Positions 7,464-15,987 of a stretch of DNA of 64,000 nt are shown in pieces. A program made the translations under genes and the position numbers. The DNA is from an uncultured Lachnospiraceae bacterium (lineage in GTDB: Bacteria > Bacillota > Clostridia > Lachnospirales > Lachnospiraceae), in contig CAMNTM010000017.1 of assembly GCA_946558465.1 (NCBI GenBank), forward strand, positions 1 to 64,000, in the 5' to 3' direction. The notes under the pieces were generated by a model. It did not search any database. It had not been told where the DNA came from and saw only the letters and a list, made by a program, of their open reading frames with translations. How positions within the stretch are numbered: the stretch's first letter is position 1; each line of letters opens with the position of its first letter.

Positions 7464-7988
7464 TTAAATTTCAGCTATAGTACGTCTTAAAGCAGGCTCG
7501 TCCATCTCATCAAGATTCTTGATACCAAGCTCACGACAGACAATCTGTGCAACCTTCCAGGTACACAAACCTGTGAAGAAAATACACTGCTCTTTATGTT
7601 CCCCACGCCCTTTGTCAAATTCTTTGGTAAGAACACGGCAGCAAATTGCATTTTTCTGGTTAGCTTTTTTGAACCAGTCATGAAGCTCTTTGGTAAGTTC
7701 CATACATTTTATGCTTTTTGGATTTGAAGGCCCATCCTGCTCTGTGCGCCCAAAGAACATTCCGAGAGCAAGAATACCACCATTGAATGCACCGCAGACA
7801 CATCCTGATTTTCCGGCGCCAACTGCCATCCCAGACGCCATAGCAATTACTTCTTCCGGGACATCAAGCCTAAACTCGTCGCGAATTGCACTTACAAGCG
7901 CCTCGCAGCAATAATACCCGTCTTTAAATTTCTTTTCTGCCACCTGCTGAACCTTTCTGGGGCTGATTTCTGTTACTCCAATTTTCAT
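7464..7988 (-). CDS. C_GCAxxG_C_C family redox protein
   Basis: A 174-residue soluble protein of the C_GCAxxG_C_C family (probable redox-active, metal- or thiol-binding proteins of anaerobes). The defining cysteines are seen: a CC pair in DGYYCCEALV, a glycine-rich GCVCGAFNGG segment in place of the strict GCAxxG, a CC pair in NAICCRVLTKEF, and later CIFFTGLC. This clustered cysteine pattern suggests a metal or disulphide centre. The ATG at 7988 has a GGAGG ribosome site. It precedes the TDT transporter by 36 nt and follows a 198-nt leader containing a TCACA-N3-TGTGA dyad. A role in handling a sulphur compound with the transporter is inference. Confidence 0.85.
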   Translation of the reverse strand: MKIGVTEISPRKVQQVAEKKFKDGYYCCEALVSAIRDEFRLDVPEEVIAMASGMAVGAGKSGCVCGAFNGGILALGMFFGRTEQDGPSNPKSIKCMELTKELHDWFKKANQKNAICCRVLTKEFDKGRGEHKEQCIFFTGLCTWKVAQIVCRELGIKNLDEMDEPALRRTIAEI

Positions 7989-8035
7989 ATGATATTTCCT
8001 CCTAGTGTAATATATTTTCTATATGAAACAGCTTA

Positions 8036-8048
8036 TCACATCTTGTGA
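8036..8048. promoter_or_regulatory. TCACA-N3-TGTGA dyad in the leader of the C_GCAxxG_C_C gene
   Basis: A 5-bp perfect inverted repeat, extendable with partial symmetry, lies 48 nt upstream of the start at 7988. It is a plausible operator for the LysR protein or a CRP/FNR-type factor. The neighbourhood also has an AT-rich stretch with TTGAAA at 8105-8110 (minus strand) and a short TA repeat (about 8088-8101). Confidence 0.3.
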
Positions 8049-8186
8049 AATATCAGTTATCGAAAATTCTTATAAACATTTTAACTCTATATATATATAT
8101 GAATTTTCAACAAAAAAACTAGGAATAAAAATATAGAATTTATCTAAAACGCATATTTTTTTCTAAATTTTTTAAATCTTTGATAT

Positions 8187-9089
8187 TCATGTATCCAGCC
8201 TCCCTGAACACTTCTCATTCTCCAAGCATTCCTTTACATGAGCGATAAAACGCGTCATCACTATCGAAAGCGGCAGATTCTTTTTCCATACCAATACACA
8301 CCCGCTTGTCAGCTCCGGCTCAAGCGGTCTTAAGCATAGCATATCGTGTTTACAGGAAAAGTCCATTGTCATCGCAGCTCCAATTTTTTTCTCTACCATA
8401 TCCATTTGATTACTATGTGAGAGATTACAGGTACAAACAACACGTATATCCTCTGCTGTCTGCCCAAACCAATTTTCCAATTCATTCCGTACAGACGGAC
8501 GTTCCGCCACAATCAGCGGCTGACCTGCTAAATCCTCAGGAGTAATCCTGTCCTTTTCTGCCAAAGCAGAATCCTTACGTATCAGCACCCTCCATTTTTC
8601 CTCCATAGGCATCCGCACATAATGATACCTGCTGATTTCTACGGGTTCCAGTAAAAGTCCCATATCCAAAACGCCATTTTCCAGCCGTTCCTTTACATCA
8701 TCTGCAATAGCCGTGTAAATATGGAAACTCACGTCAGGATATTTCTGCTGAAAAGACGCCATCATCTCCGAAAGCGGTCCCATGTTCCGCGCTTCCCCGC
8801 AACCAATTGCAATTTCACCTGAAATAATTTCCGCTCCATATTTCAGCTCTTTTTCCGTTTTCATTGTTAGGTCTACAATTTCCTGCGCCCGGCGGCGAAG
8901 AAGCAGCCCTTCCTCAGTCAGTAAAATATTATGCCTGCCCCGGTGAAATAATTTAACACCCAGTTCCTCCTCCATCTGCATAAGCTGTCTTGACAGGGTC
9001 GGCTGAGTAATGTTAAGAAACGCTGCGGCGCGGGTAATATTTTCTTCCCTTGCAGCAGCAAGAAAATATTGCAAAACCCGAAGTTCCAT
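8187..9089 (-). CDS. LysR family transcriptional regulator
   Basis: A 300-residue regulator. Residues 1-60 are the LysR helix-turn-helix (MELRVLQYFLAAAREENITR, then NITQPTLSRQLMQMEEELG). Residues about 90-295 are the periplasmic-binding-protein-like effector domain. The start at 9089 gives the standard LysR N-terminus; an in-frame ATG at 9128 adds an unusual extension. GGAGG lies about 11 nt upstream. It is on the same strand as, and 198 nt upstream of, the C_GCAxxG_C_C/TDT pair, which it probably controls, unlike the usual divergent LysR layout. Confidence 0.9.
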   Translation of the reverse strand: MELRVLQYFLAAAREENITRAAAFLNITQPTLSRQLMQMEEELGVKLFHRGRHNILLTEEGLLLRRRAQEIVDLTMKTEKELKYGAEIISGEIAIGCGEARNMGPLSEMMASFQQKYPDVSFHIYTAIADDVKERLENGVLDMGLLLEPVEISRYHYVRMPMEEKWRVLIRKDSALAEKDRITPEDLAGQPLIVAERPSVRNELENWFGQTAEDIRVVCTCNLSHSNQMDMVEKKIGAAMTMDFSCKHDMLCLRPLEPELTSGCVLVWKKNLPLSIVMTRFIAHVKECLENEKCSGRLDT

Positions 9090-9157
9090 AATTATATAAA
9101 CCTCCAAATCTGTTCTCCGGTCCATCATATAACATATCTCAATTTAAAAAAAGCCGG

Positions 9158-9622
9158 CTATCCGTGATAAAATACTTTATGAAGATTTTCGTTTAGCTTT
9201 TTGACATTCCTTCTGCCGGCTATAAACTGTATCAGCCAAATGATGACAAAAATAAAAACAAAAATTCCGAAATAGCTAAGAAAGCCGGCGATACTGTGCT
9301 CCATCCAATATGCAAAATAAGCAGCCGGCATCATAATCACGGAGACAATCAGAAAATAAATCCCTGTCTGTTTTACGATACTCCAATGCTCGATCTCCCA
9401 TATAATTGAACTAGCTGCAAAGCCGGCGCCCAGCAGACTGCATAGAAAAGTCTGAAATATAACTGCGCGGAGCTCACTTCCTGCCACTAAAATTAATTCT
9501 GGTACACAAGGAGAATAATAATCTCCCGCCCATGCAAGTGAAATCAGTATAGTAATTAAATAACCAACTGCTACTCCAATCGGAATCCCTAAGATGCTCC
9601 GTAAAATTATCTTTTTTTTCAT
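9158..9622 (-). CDS. DUF3021 membrane protein
   Basis: A 154-residue protein with four predicted transmembrane helices and a short basic C-terminal tail, matching the DUF3021 family. Members are nearly always encoded next to a LytTR regulator, as here: the LytTR gene ends 9 nt upstream. In characterised Gram-positive pairs the membrane protein restrains the regulator; that role is presumed here from the family context, not from anything seen in the sequence. Confidence 0.85.
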   Translation of the reverse strand: MKKKIILRSILGIPIGVAVGYLITILISLAWAGDYYSPCVPELILVAGSELRAVIFQTFLCSLLGAGFAASSIIWEIEHWSIVKQTGIYFLIVSVIMMPAAYFAYWMEHSIAGFLSYFGIFVFIFVIIWLIQFIAGRRNVKKLNENLHKVFYHG

Positions 9623-9631
9623 TTTTCCACC

Positions 9632-10075
9632 TCATATTCCTAATATTTTTTTAATCCTGGATACATACCGTCTGGATACATAAGAAGTAGATCCATTCGA
9701 TAATTTAACACAAATCGTACCTGTAAAGCTCAAGTCAAAATTCCTGACCTTCTTCAGGTTAATAATCTCCGAATTTGAAATACGAATAAACTGATGCGGA
9801 TTCAGCCTTTCTTCTATCTCATATAGTCTTAATCGCAGCGTATATTCGCCCCTGTCTGTCACCGCAAAAATTTTTCCAGAACCAGCATATATCCGGATCA
9901 AATCCTCCTGTCTAAGCACTTCTATTTTATCGTCCTTACTGCCGGATATTATCTGCGGGATATCTTCTGATAGTCTTTTCACAATGCTATTTACAGACTC
10001 AGTCATAGAAGCCGTCAGTATAATTATTTTAGGTTCCGCATATGCCCCGTCAATCTTTACTTCAACCTGCACCAC
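9632..10075 (-). CDS. LytTR DNA-binding domain regulator
   Basis: A single-domain LytTR transcription factor of about 147 residues without a receiver domain. The LytTR core is at residues about 45-145, with NPHQFIRISNSEIINLKKV and a C-terminal STSYVSRRYVSRIKKILGI. GTG starts at 10075 or 10072 follow a GGGAGG ribosome site by 5 or 8 nt and are preferred; an in-frame ATG at 10132 would place that site within the gene. It pairs with the DUF3021 gene 9 nt downstream. A TATAAT (10103-10108) within an 8-bp dyad lies just upstream, suggesting autoregulation. Confidence 0.85.
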   Translation of the reverse strand: MVQVEVKIDGAYAEPKIIILTASMTESVNSIVKRLSEDIPQIISGSKDDKIEVLRQEDLIRIYAGSGKIFAVTDRGEYTLRLRLYEIEERLNPHQFIRISNSEIINLKKVRNFDLSFTGTICVKLSNGSTSYVSRRYVSRIKKILGI

Positions 10076-10086
10076 AACCACCTCCC

Positions 10087-10118
10087 TTGTTTTCTTGATG
10101 ACATTATAAAGAAAACAA
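10087..10118 (-). promoter_or_regulatory. Inverted repeat around a -10 upstream of the LytTR gene
   Basis: TTGTTTTC (10087-10094) and GAAAACAA (10111-10118) are perfect complements separated by 16 nt, and the minus-strand TATAAT (10103-10108) lies between them. It could be an operator or a weak hairpin near the transcript start. LytTR proteins usually use direct repeats, so this is uncertain. Confidence 0.35.
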
Positions 10119-10180
10119 AGAAGATTTTCCATGAATTAAGAATAACTGGTTAATTTTAGAATATAAGTGGTAAAAATACT

Positions 10181-11566
10181 TTATTCGAGAACCTCCTCAA
10201 CAACTCTCCAGTATCCGCTCCGTCTGGAGCCTTCTCGAATGAGAATTCCCTTTTTTTTCAGAGACTGCAGTATACGTTCCACCGTACGCTTTGCAATCCC
10301 GCTTCTCTGACTGATATGATCTGTCGAAATGGTTGGGAATTCTGCAACCAGCGCCAGTACCTTCTTTTCCTTCTCAGTCAGAATAAGCTGCTCCTGTCTT
10401 TTGTCCTCATAATTCATATTTTTCAGAATAACCGTAAATTGTCCGTCATCCGAATAAAATTCCGGAGCTTTTTGGCCACTATAATTTGCCGCATCTTTGC
10501 AGGCTTTTCTTATCCTGCCCAGACCACTCCCCTTTTGCTCCATATACCCAAGCTTCTGAAAAATATTCGCCACTGCCGGGTTCCGTCTTGCGGATAAAAG
10601 CAGTCCCTGCTTCCGATCCTGAATCCTTGTCCCATCCGGCATTCCGCCCGGCGAATAGATCACCAGACGATCATCAAACATGTCAATATGAATCTCACTT
10701 TCTCGAATCATATAATCTCTATGCGCCAAAGCATTCACAAGTCCCTCAAATACACTCACACCGCAGTAATCCGGCATTTCTATGCGGGAATCTTTCGTAT
10801 TCTTCCACAGACTGTTCATATTCCGCCTTACAAAGCTTATGCCTCTGTTCAGAAGATAGATGAGATTTCCTGAATATCCTTCACTATCCTCGATCCCTGT
10901 CCGGCCCATGCTTTTATCCGTTCCACGCCATCTGGTACAAAATATCCGGGAATGAAAAACCGGACAGGAATCTGAAAAGAGAATCCCGGCATTCGTCACT
11001 CTTCCTTCTACAGTCATGCCAAATTCCTCAAGCTTCTTCTCAGTCATGCTCTTTCCCGTGCACTCTTGATAACACCCGGCAAATTCAGTAAAAGAGATTT
11101 CCTTCACATCGTATCCTGAGCACAATGCATCATAAGATACATCTTCTCCTCGAAACACCAATTTTCTAAGCTCCTCACGACCGGCGATAATTCCTCCGGC
11201 CTCAGCTTTTATATATACCTCTGCTGTCTCCCCTCCGGTATAATAATACGGTGTTTCACGGCCGGCCGGTATTTCAGCCAGCAAAAATGTGTTTCCATTT
11301 TCGGCCTCCAATATCCTTAAAGATAGCTGCAGAAACGGCTCAATACATTCCGCCACCTTCTGTTTTACAAACTCCTGAGCCTCCTGCGGCGTCATATCTT
11401 GTCCATCTACTCTTATCCTGTTATCAGAAACATCAAAAACCAGGATTCCTCCCTTTTCATTAGCAAACGCACATACATATTTGAGCCACTTTTCAAAGTC
11501 TGCCAGCTCTGCTCTCTGCCTTCTCCCCTCTTCTGTTATCCCCTCCAGAAATCTCTCAAAATCCAC
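10181..11566 (-). CDS. AlbA_2/Schlafen-like ATP-binding transcriptional regulator
   Basis: A 461-residue protein built from three parts. The N-terminal ~130 residues resemble the AlbA_2 (Schlafen-like) domain (ICxFANEKGGILVFDVSD-type segment; here VCAFANEKGGILVFDVSDN). The middle is an ATP-binding fold of the GHKL type, HATPase_c_4, with an N-box-like FEGLVNALAHRDYM and glycine box KGSGLGRIRKA (near residue 355). The C-terminal ~60 residues are a winged helix (ISTDHISQRSGIAKRTVERI). Such proteins are abundant in Firmicutes and Bacteroidetes as presumed nucleotide-responsive regulators; few have known targets. It follows the AI-2E-type permease by 24 nt, suggesting co-transcription. Confidence 0.85.
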   Translation of the reverse strand: MDFERFLEGITEEGRRQRAELADFEKWLKYVCAFANEKGGILVFDVSDNRIRVDGQDMTPQEAQEFVKQKVAECIEPFLQLSLRILEAENGNTFLLAEIPAGRETPYYYTGGETAEVYIKAEAGGIIAGREELRKLVFRGEDVSYDALCSGYDVKEISFTEFAGCYQECTGKSMTEKKLEEFGMTVEGRVTNAGILFSDSCPVFHSRIFCTRWRGTDKSMGRTGIEDSEGYSGNLIYLLNRGISFVRRNMNSLWKNTKDSRIEMPDYCGVSVFEGLVNALAHRDYMIRESEIHIDMFDDRLVIYSPGGMPDGTRIQDRKQGLLLSARRNPAVANIFQKLGYMEQKGSGLGRIRKACKDAANYSGQKAPEFYSDDGQFTVILKNMNYEDKRQEQLILTEKEKKVLALVAEFPTISTDHISQRSGIAKRTVERILQSLKKKGILIREGSRRSGYWRVVEEVLE

Positions 11567-11590
11567 TGTATTCCTCCAACAACATCTTTA

Positions 11591-12739
11591 TCATGACCGA
11601 TTCCTAAGACTTAACACTCCTTCTGTCAGAATCTTTACATCATCCAATATATAATCAAATGCCCCTGCTTTGTACAAGTTGATTACAATCAATCCTGCCG
11701 GCACTGCAAAAATCATACCGAAAACACCTCCTGCTTTATACCCCACATAGAGCAAAAACAAGGTAACCAAAGGCTTCATTCCCATACTGTCTCCCACAAG
11801 CTTAGGCTGAATCAGCTGACGCACCAGCTGTGTAACACCGTACAGAATAATCAGTCCTACTGTCATTTTATAATCACTTACCATAAATTTATAAAACGCC
11901 CATGGAAGAAGTGCAGTTCCTGTCCCAAAAAACGGCAGAAAATCTAAAAATGCAATTAAAATTGCCAGCAGAAAACTAAAATGTATATGCAATATAATAA
12001 AGCCCAGCAGCAGAATTGCAAACACTACTGCCATGATCTTCAGCTGAGCTTTAAAGTAGCCTCCTACTGCATATTTCAAATTATCCGAAACCATACCCAT
12101 CCGGCTGGCAATAGAATCCGGAGTTACCTTTTTTACCCAGTCAGCCACTTCCTCCTGCTCTGCAATAAAAAAATATGCTGAGATAAATGTAACAATTACT
12201 GCAATCAGGGCGGAGGGAATACGCATGGCAAGATTCCCGGCAGCCGTAACGGTAGGCTCACTGATTCTTGCAATGATGTTTCCCATAGTCTGGTTCAAAT
12301 TGCTCACTGTCTCTCCCCAGACCTTCTGTACTCCATCAGGAAGCATCTCAAAAAGGCCGCTTGTACTGCGGCCTATCTCAGACAGGCCGCTCTCCAGATC
12401 CTCATACATCTTAGGCATATTCTGTATCACTCCGGCAATCTCACGCCACAGTCTGCTTACTATCAAATAAATACAGAATCCCACTGCTGCCAGCACACCC
12501 ACAATAATCAGCATCGAACCAAGCTTTCTCACAATTTTCATACGCCTTTCCAGCCAGCTTACAACCGGATGTGCAATATACGCAATCACCCAGCCAATCA
12601 CAAACGGCATGAAAAACAGCAGCAGCCGGAAACCTGCATAGACAAAAAGAATCGTGCCGAATAAACTGAAAGCAAGACTTACAGCCACCTTCCAATACGG
12701 ACGCCCATCTTGGAGCTTCTTCTTAAATCCTGTATCCAT
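11591..12739 (-). CDS. AI-2E (PerM) family transporter
   Basis: A 382-residue permease-like membrane protein. It has paired helices at the N-terminus, a soluble middle segment (about residues 90-160) and a block of C-terminal helices, including the family signature FLDFLPFFGTGTALLPWAFY. AI-2E family members have been linked to autoinducer export or ion/H+ antiport, but most have no proven substrate. It lies 149 nt after ysxC, across a stretch of degenerate purine-rich repeats (minus strand) that also contain its ribosome site, and is followed 24 nt later by the AlbA_2-like regulator. Confidence 0.88.
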   Translation of the reverse strand: MDTGFKKKLQDGRPYWKVAVSLAFSLFGTILFVYAGFRLLLFFMPFVIGWVIAYIAHPVVSWLERRMKIVRKLGSMLIIVGVLAAVGFCIYLIVSRLWREIAGVIQNMPKMYEDLESGLSEIGRSTSGLFEMLPDGVQKVWGETVSNLNQTMGNIIARISEPTVTAAGNLAMRIPSALIAVIVTFISAYFFIAEQEEVADWVKKVTPDSIASRMGMVSDNLKYAVGGYFKAQLKIMAVVFAILLLGFIILHIHFSFLLAILIAFLDFLPFFGTGTALLPWAFYKFMVSDYKMTVGLIILYGVTQLVRQLIQPKLVGDSMGMKPLVTLFLLYVGYKAGGVFGMIFAVPAGLIVINLYKAGAFDYILDDVKILTEGVLSLRNRS

Positions 12740-12744
12740 CTCCT

Positions 12745-12900
12745 ACTCCACTTCTCCCTTTTATTTCTTCCATGTCACTTCTCCCTTTTTATCTCTTCTA
12801 TATTACTTCTTTCTTTTATTTCGTCCATATTGCTTTTTTTATTCTTTTTATATTACTTTTTCTATACTGCTTCTTTCGCCTGCTTTTTCTATATTTCCTG
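12745..12900 (-). repeat. Degenerate purine-rich tandem repeats between ysxC and the AI-2E gene
   Basis: On the minus strand, five or six imperfect copies of a roughly 22-28 nt unit resembling ATGGAAGAAATAAAAGGGAG run from the last ysxC codons to the AI-2E ribosome site. Several copies start with ATG or ATA and form short reading frames of under 20 codons. Nothing else is seen here. Confidence 0.6.
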
Positions 12901-13491
12901 CTCCATGTTCAGATATTCTTTCTCGACAAGTTCCCAGATTTCGTCTCTTCCTTGCTTTGTCACGGCAGAAAAAGGAATCACCTTTGTTTCTGAACACAGA
13001 GCAAGCCCCTGCTTCAACGCTTTCATCTGTTTCGCCGTCTGGCTTCTCTTAATTTTATCCAGCTTCGTTGCAATGATAATCGGCTCATATCCCTGAGACA
13101 CAATCCAGTCATACATCAGCTTGTCATTTGCTGACGGATCATGCCGGATATCAATCAGGAGAAATACCGCCTTGAGCTGTCCGGAACCATGCAGATACCG
13201 CTCAATCAGGCGGCCCCACTCCTTCTTCTCCTTCTCAGATACCTTTGCGTAGCCATATCCGGGTAAATCTACCAGATAAAGTATATCATTGATATTATAA
13301 AAATTAATTGTCTGTGTCTTTCCCGGAGTTGCAGATATCCTTGCATAGGACTTTCGATTCATAAGCGCATTAATTAACGAAGATTTCCCCACATTAGATT
13401 TGCCCGCAAATGCAATCTCCGGCAGACTATTATCCGGCAGTGTACTTGTAATTCCGCACACCGTCTCCAACTGAATATTTTTTATAACCAT
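12889..13491 (-). CDS. ysxC: Ribosome biogenesis GTPase YsxC/YihA
   Basis: A 200-residue GTPase of the TrmE-Era-EngA superfamily required for maturation of the 50S ribosomal subunit. Motifs seen are G1 AGKSNVGKSSL, G3 DLPGYGYAK, G4 TKLDK and a G5-like FSAVTKQ. The ATG at 13491 gives the family-standard start (MVIKNIQLE) 10 nt after the lon stop; an in-frame ATG at 13548 would overlap lon. The lon-ysxC order is conserved across Firmicutes. Its extreme 3' end merges into the degenerate repeat tract. Confidence 0.95.
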   Translation of the reverse strand: MVIKNIQLETVCGITSTLPDNSLPEIAFAGKSNVGKSSLINALMNRKSYARISATPGKTQTINFYNINDILYLVDLPGYGYAKVSEKEKKEWGRLIERYLHGSGQLKAVFLLIDIRHDPSANDKLMYDWIVSQGYEPIIIATKLDKIKRSQTAKQMKALKQGLALCSETKVIPFSAVTKQGRDEIWELVEKEYLNMEQEI

Positions 13492-13501
13492 ACATTTTTC
13501 C

Positions 13502-15862
13502 TTATTTATTTTTTTGTTTTGAGTTCCCTTTTGAGCCTGACCAGGCAATCTTCAACACCTCATCCATATGGGAAACTGCCCGTATTTCAAGACCACCCGT
13601 GATTTCATCAGACATTTCCTTTATATCTGCTTCATTTTCCTTCGGGATAATCACAGTCGCAATTCCTGCATTTTTTGCTGCCAGAAGCTTTTCTTTTAGG
13701 CCTCCGATCGCAAGTACCCGGCCTCTCAGTGTAATCTCACCGGTCATCGCTACATCTGCACGCACCTTTTTTCCTGTGACAGCAGAAAGCATTGCAGTCG
13801 CCATTGTAATCCCGGCAGAAGGGCCATCCTTTGGAACTGCTCCTTCCGGAATATGACAATGAACATCATGCTCCTTAAAAAAGCTTTCATCTATTTTATA
13901 TTTTTTTCCTACCGAACGAATATAGCTGATTCCCGCTCTTGCAGATTCCTTCATCACATCTCCCAGCTGGCCGGTCAGAAGTATCTCACCCTCGCCCGGC
14001 ATAATGTTCACCTCTATCTCCAGCGTATCACCGCCTGCACTCGTCCAGGCAAGACCCCGCACGATTCCTGCCTCATCACTCTTATTTGCCGGCTGGTATC
14101 TGTAAAGCTCTCTGCCCAGATAGTTCTTCAGGTTACGCTCTGTGACATGCACGCTCTTCCTCTTTTCCTCCAGAATCTCTCTTGCTGATTTCCGGCATAT
14201 TTCACCGATCTTTCTCTCCAGCTGCCTGACCCCGGCCTCCTTTGTATAGCTCCTTGCCATCCTCCAAACCGCTTTTTTACTGATCGACACCTGCTTCTCC
14301 TTAAGCCCGTGGCGCTTAAGCTGTTTTGGTATAAGATGCTCGGCTGCAATATGCATCTTCTCATTTTCGGTGTAGCTGTTAATCTCAATAATTTCCATAC
14401 GGTCAAGAAGAGGCCTCGGAATCGTCTGAAGCGTATTGGCAGTCGTAACAAACAAAACCTCAGACAAATCTACCGGCACCTCCAGATAGTGGTCACGAAA
14501 ACTCATATTCTGCTCTGAATCCAGCACCTCTAAAAGTGCCGAAAAGGTATCCCCTTTATAATCATTACTTATCTTATCAATCTCATCCAGCAGCATAAGA
14601 GGATTTTTGACACCGGCCTGCTTTAAGCTGCTTGCTATTCTGCCCGGCATCGCTCCCACATAGGTTTTTCTATGCCCGCGTATCTCAGCCTCATCACGCA
14701 CACCACCTAGAGAAACACGCACATACGGCCTCCCAAGTGCTTTTGCTAAAGACTTTGCAATCGAGGTTTTTCCGGTTCCCGGAGGTCCGAAAAGACACAA
14801 AATCGGGGTTTCTCCTTTTTCAGTCAATGCTCGTACCGCCAGAAATTCCAGAATTCTTTCCTTCACCTTTTCCAGCCCATAGTGATCCTCATCCAGAACC
14901 TTCTGGGCATAATGAATATCCCGGCGTTCCTCACATCTCTTATCCCAGGGCATCTCAAGCATCGTTTCAATATAAGTGCGGATAACACCATTTTCCGCTG
15001 CACTGTTTACAGAGCTTTTAAATCTCTTAATCTCCTTTGCCAGCTTCTCTTTTACCTCTTCAGAAGCCTGAAGCTCTGAAACTGCCTTCTCAAATTCCTC
15101 CGCATCTGACTGTATGTCATCCTCGCCCAGCTCCTCACGGATCAGCTTCATCTCCTCACGAAGAATATAATTCTTTTGATTTTTGTCAACCTTTAACTTT
15201 AATTTTTCCTGCAGCTCTTCCTTAATTGTCATGATGCGTATCTCATTGACTACCTTTACAGCTACCATCTCATAACGTTTTCCTAAGTCCTGCTGTTCCA
15301 GAATCTCCTGGGCCTCTACATAATTCATAGGAAGGTTTGCCGCTATCGTATCCACCAGCTTCTTAAGAGAAAGTATCTCGTCAATCTGTACTCCCAGCTC
15401 TTTTGCAAGCTTCGGATTCTTAGACATATATTTTTTGAACATCTCCTTCAGACTCTGCATCAATGCTTCACTTCCCACAGAATCCTCTTCGAGAGCCCGG
15501 CTTTTTTCATCCAATTCACATATTATCTTTACATCTGCCCGGAGATAAGGAAGCTCCTGCTCCATGTACTCCATTTCTGCTCTTTTCTCTCCCACGGCCA
15601 GTACACGGCTTACCTTTTTGGGCAGCTTAACAATCTGTTTAATTGATACAACACAACCCATCCGGTATAAATCCCCAATTTTCGGTTCATCAGTATCTAC
15701 ACGTTTCTGCGCGGTCAGAAATAATTTCTGTTCTTCCCGCATTGCCTGCTCAATTGCCTGCAGAGATTTTTCTCTGCTCACATCGAACCGTACAATCTCT
15801 TCAGGCAGTACAGTCATCCCTCGAAGTGCTACCATCGGCAGGCTCATCATTTCATTTTCCAT
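13502..15862 (-). CDS. lon: ATP-dependent protease Lon
   Basis: A 786-residue cytoplasmic AAA+ protease degrading misfolded and regulatory proteins. Order: N-terminal substrate domain (1-205), helical region (205-320), AAA+ module with Walker [11 protein letters not shown] and Walker B LLDEIDKI, then the C-terminal Ser-Lys protease with Ser682 in PKDGPSAG and Lys725 in GGLKEKLL. The length is normal. AGGAGAG precedes the ATG. It follows clpX across a terminator, so it probably has its own promoter, although I could not identify one in the 125-nt gap. Confidence 0.97.
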   Translation of the reverse strand: MENEMMSLPMVALRGMTVLPEEIVRFDVSREKSLQAIEQAMREEQKLFLTAQKRVDTDEPKIGDLYRMGCVVSIKQIVKLPKKVSRVLAVGEKRAEMEYMEQELPYLRADVKIICELDEKSRALEEDSVGSEALMQSLKEMFKKYMSKNPKLAKELGVQIDEILSLKKLVDTIAANLPMNYVEAQEILEQQDLGKRYEMVAVKVVNEIRIMTIKEELQEKLKLKVDKNQKNYILREEMKLIREELGEDDIQSDAEEFEKAVSELQASEEVKEKLAKEIKRFKSSVNSAAENGVIRTYIETMLEMPWDKRCEERRDIHYAQKVLDEDHYGLEKVKERILEFLAVRALTEKGETPILCLFGPPGTGKTSIAKSLAKALGRPYVRVSLGGVRDEAEIRGHRKTYVGAMPGRIASSLKQAGVKNPLMLLDEIDKISNDYKGDTFSALLEVLDSEQNMSFRDHYLEVPVDLSEVLFVTTANTLQTIPRPLLDRMEIIEINSYTENEKMHIAAEHLIPKQLKRHGLKEKQVSISKKAVWRMARSYTKEAGVRQLERKIGEICRKSAREILEEKRKSVHVTERNLKNYLGRELYRYQPANKSDEAGIVRGLAWTSAGGDTLEIEVNIMPGEGEILLTGQLGDVMKESARAGISYIRSVGKKYKIDESFFKEHDVHCHIPEGAVPKDGPSAGITMATAMLSAVTGKKVRADVAMTGEITLRGRVLAIGGLKEKLLAAKNAGIATVIIPKENEADIKEMSDEITGGLEIRAVSHMDEVLKIAWSGSKGNSKQKNK

Positions 15863-15950
15863 ACATACTCTCCTGTTTTACAACCTTTGATGCCTAAATA
15901 AATTACTCTTATCAAAAATCATAACTGCCCCGGCTCATTGTCTGCAATTA

Positions 15951-15979
15951 TAAAAGCGGGCGCAAAACTCTGCACCCGC
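15951..15979 (-). terminator. Rho-independent terminator after clpX
   Basis: A 9-bp GC-rich stem (15956-15964 with 15971-15979, one G-U pair) is followed on the minus strand by TTTTA. It separates tig-clpP-clpX from lon. Confidence 0.8.
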
Positions 15980-15987
15980 CTTAATTA

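Noticed and set aside
8088-8101. TA microsatellite as a phase-variation switch
   Set aside because: The tract is only about seven TA units in AT-rich DNA; no evidence supports switching.
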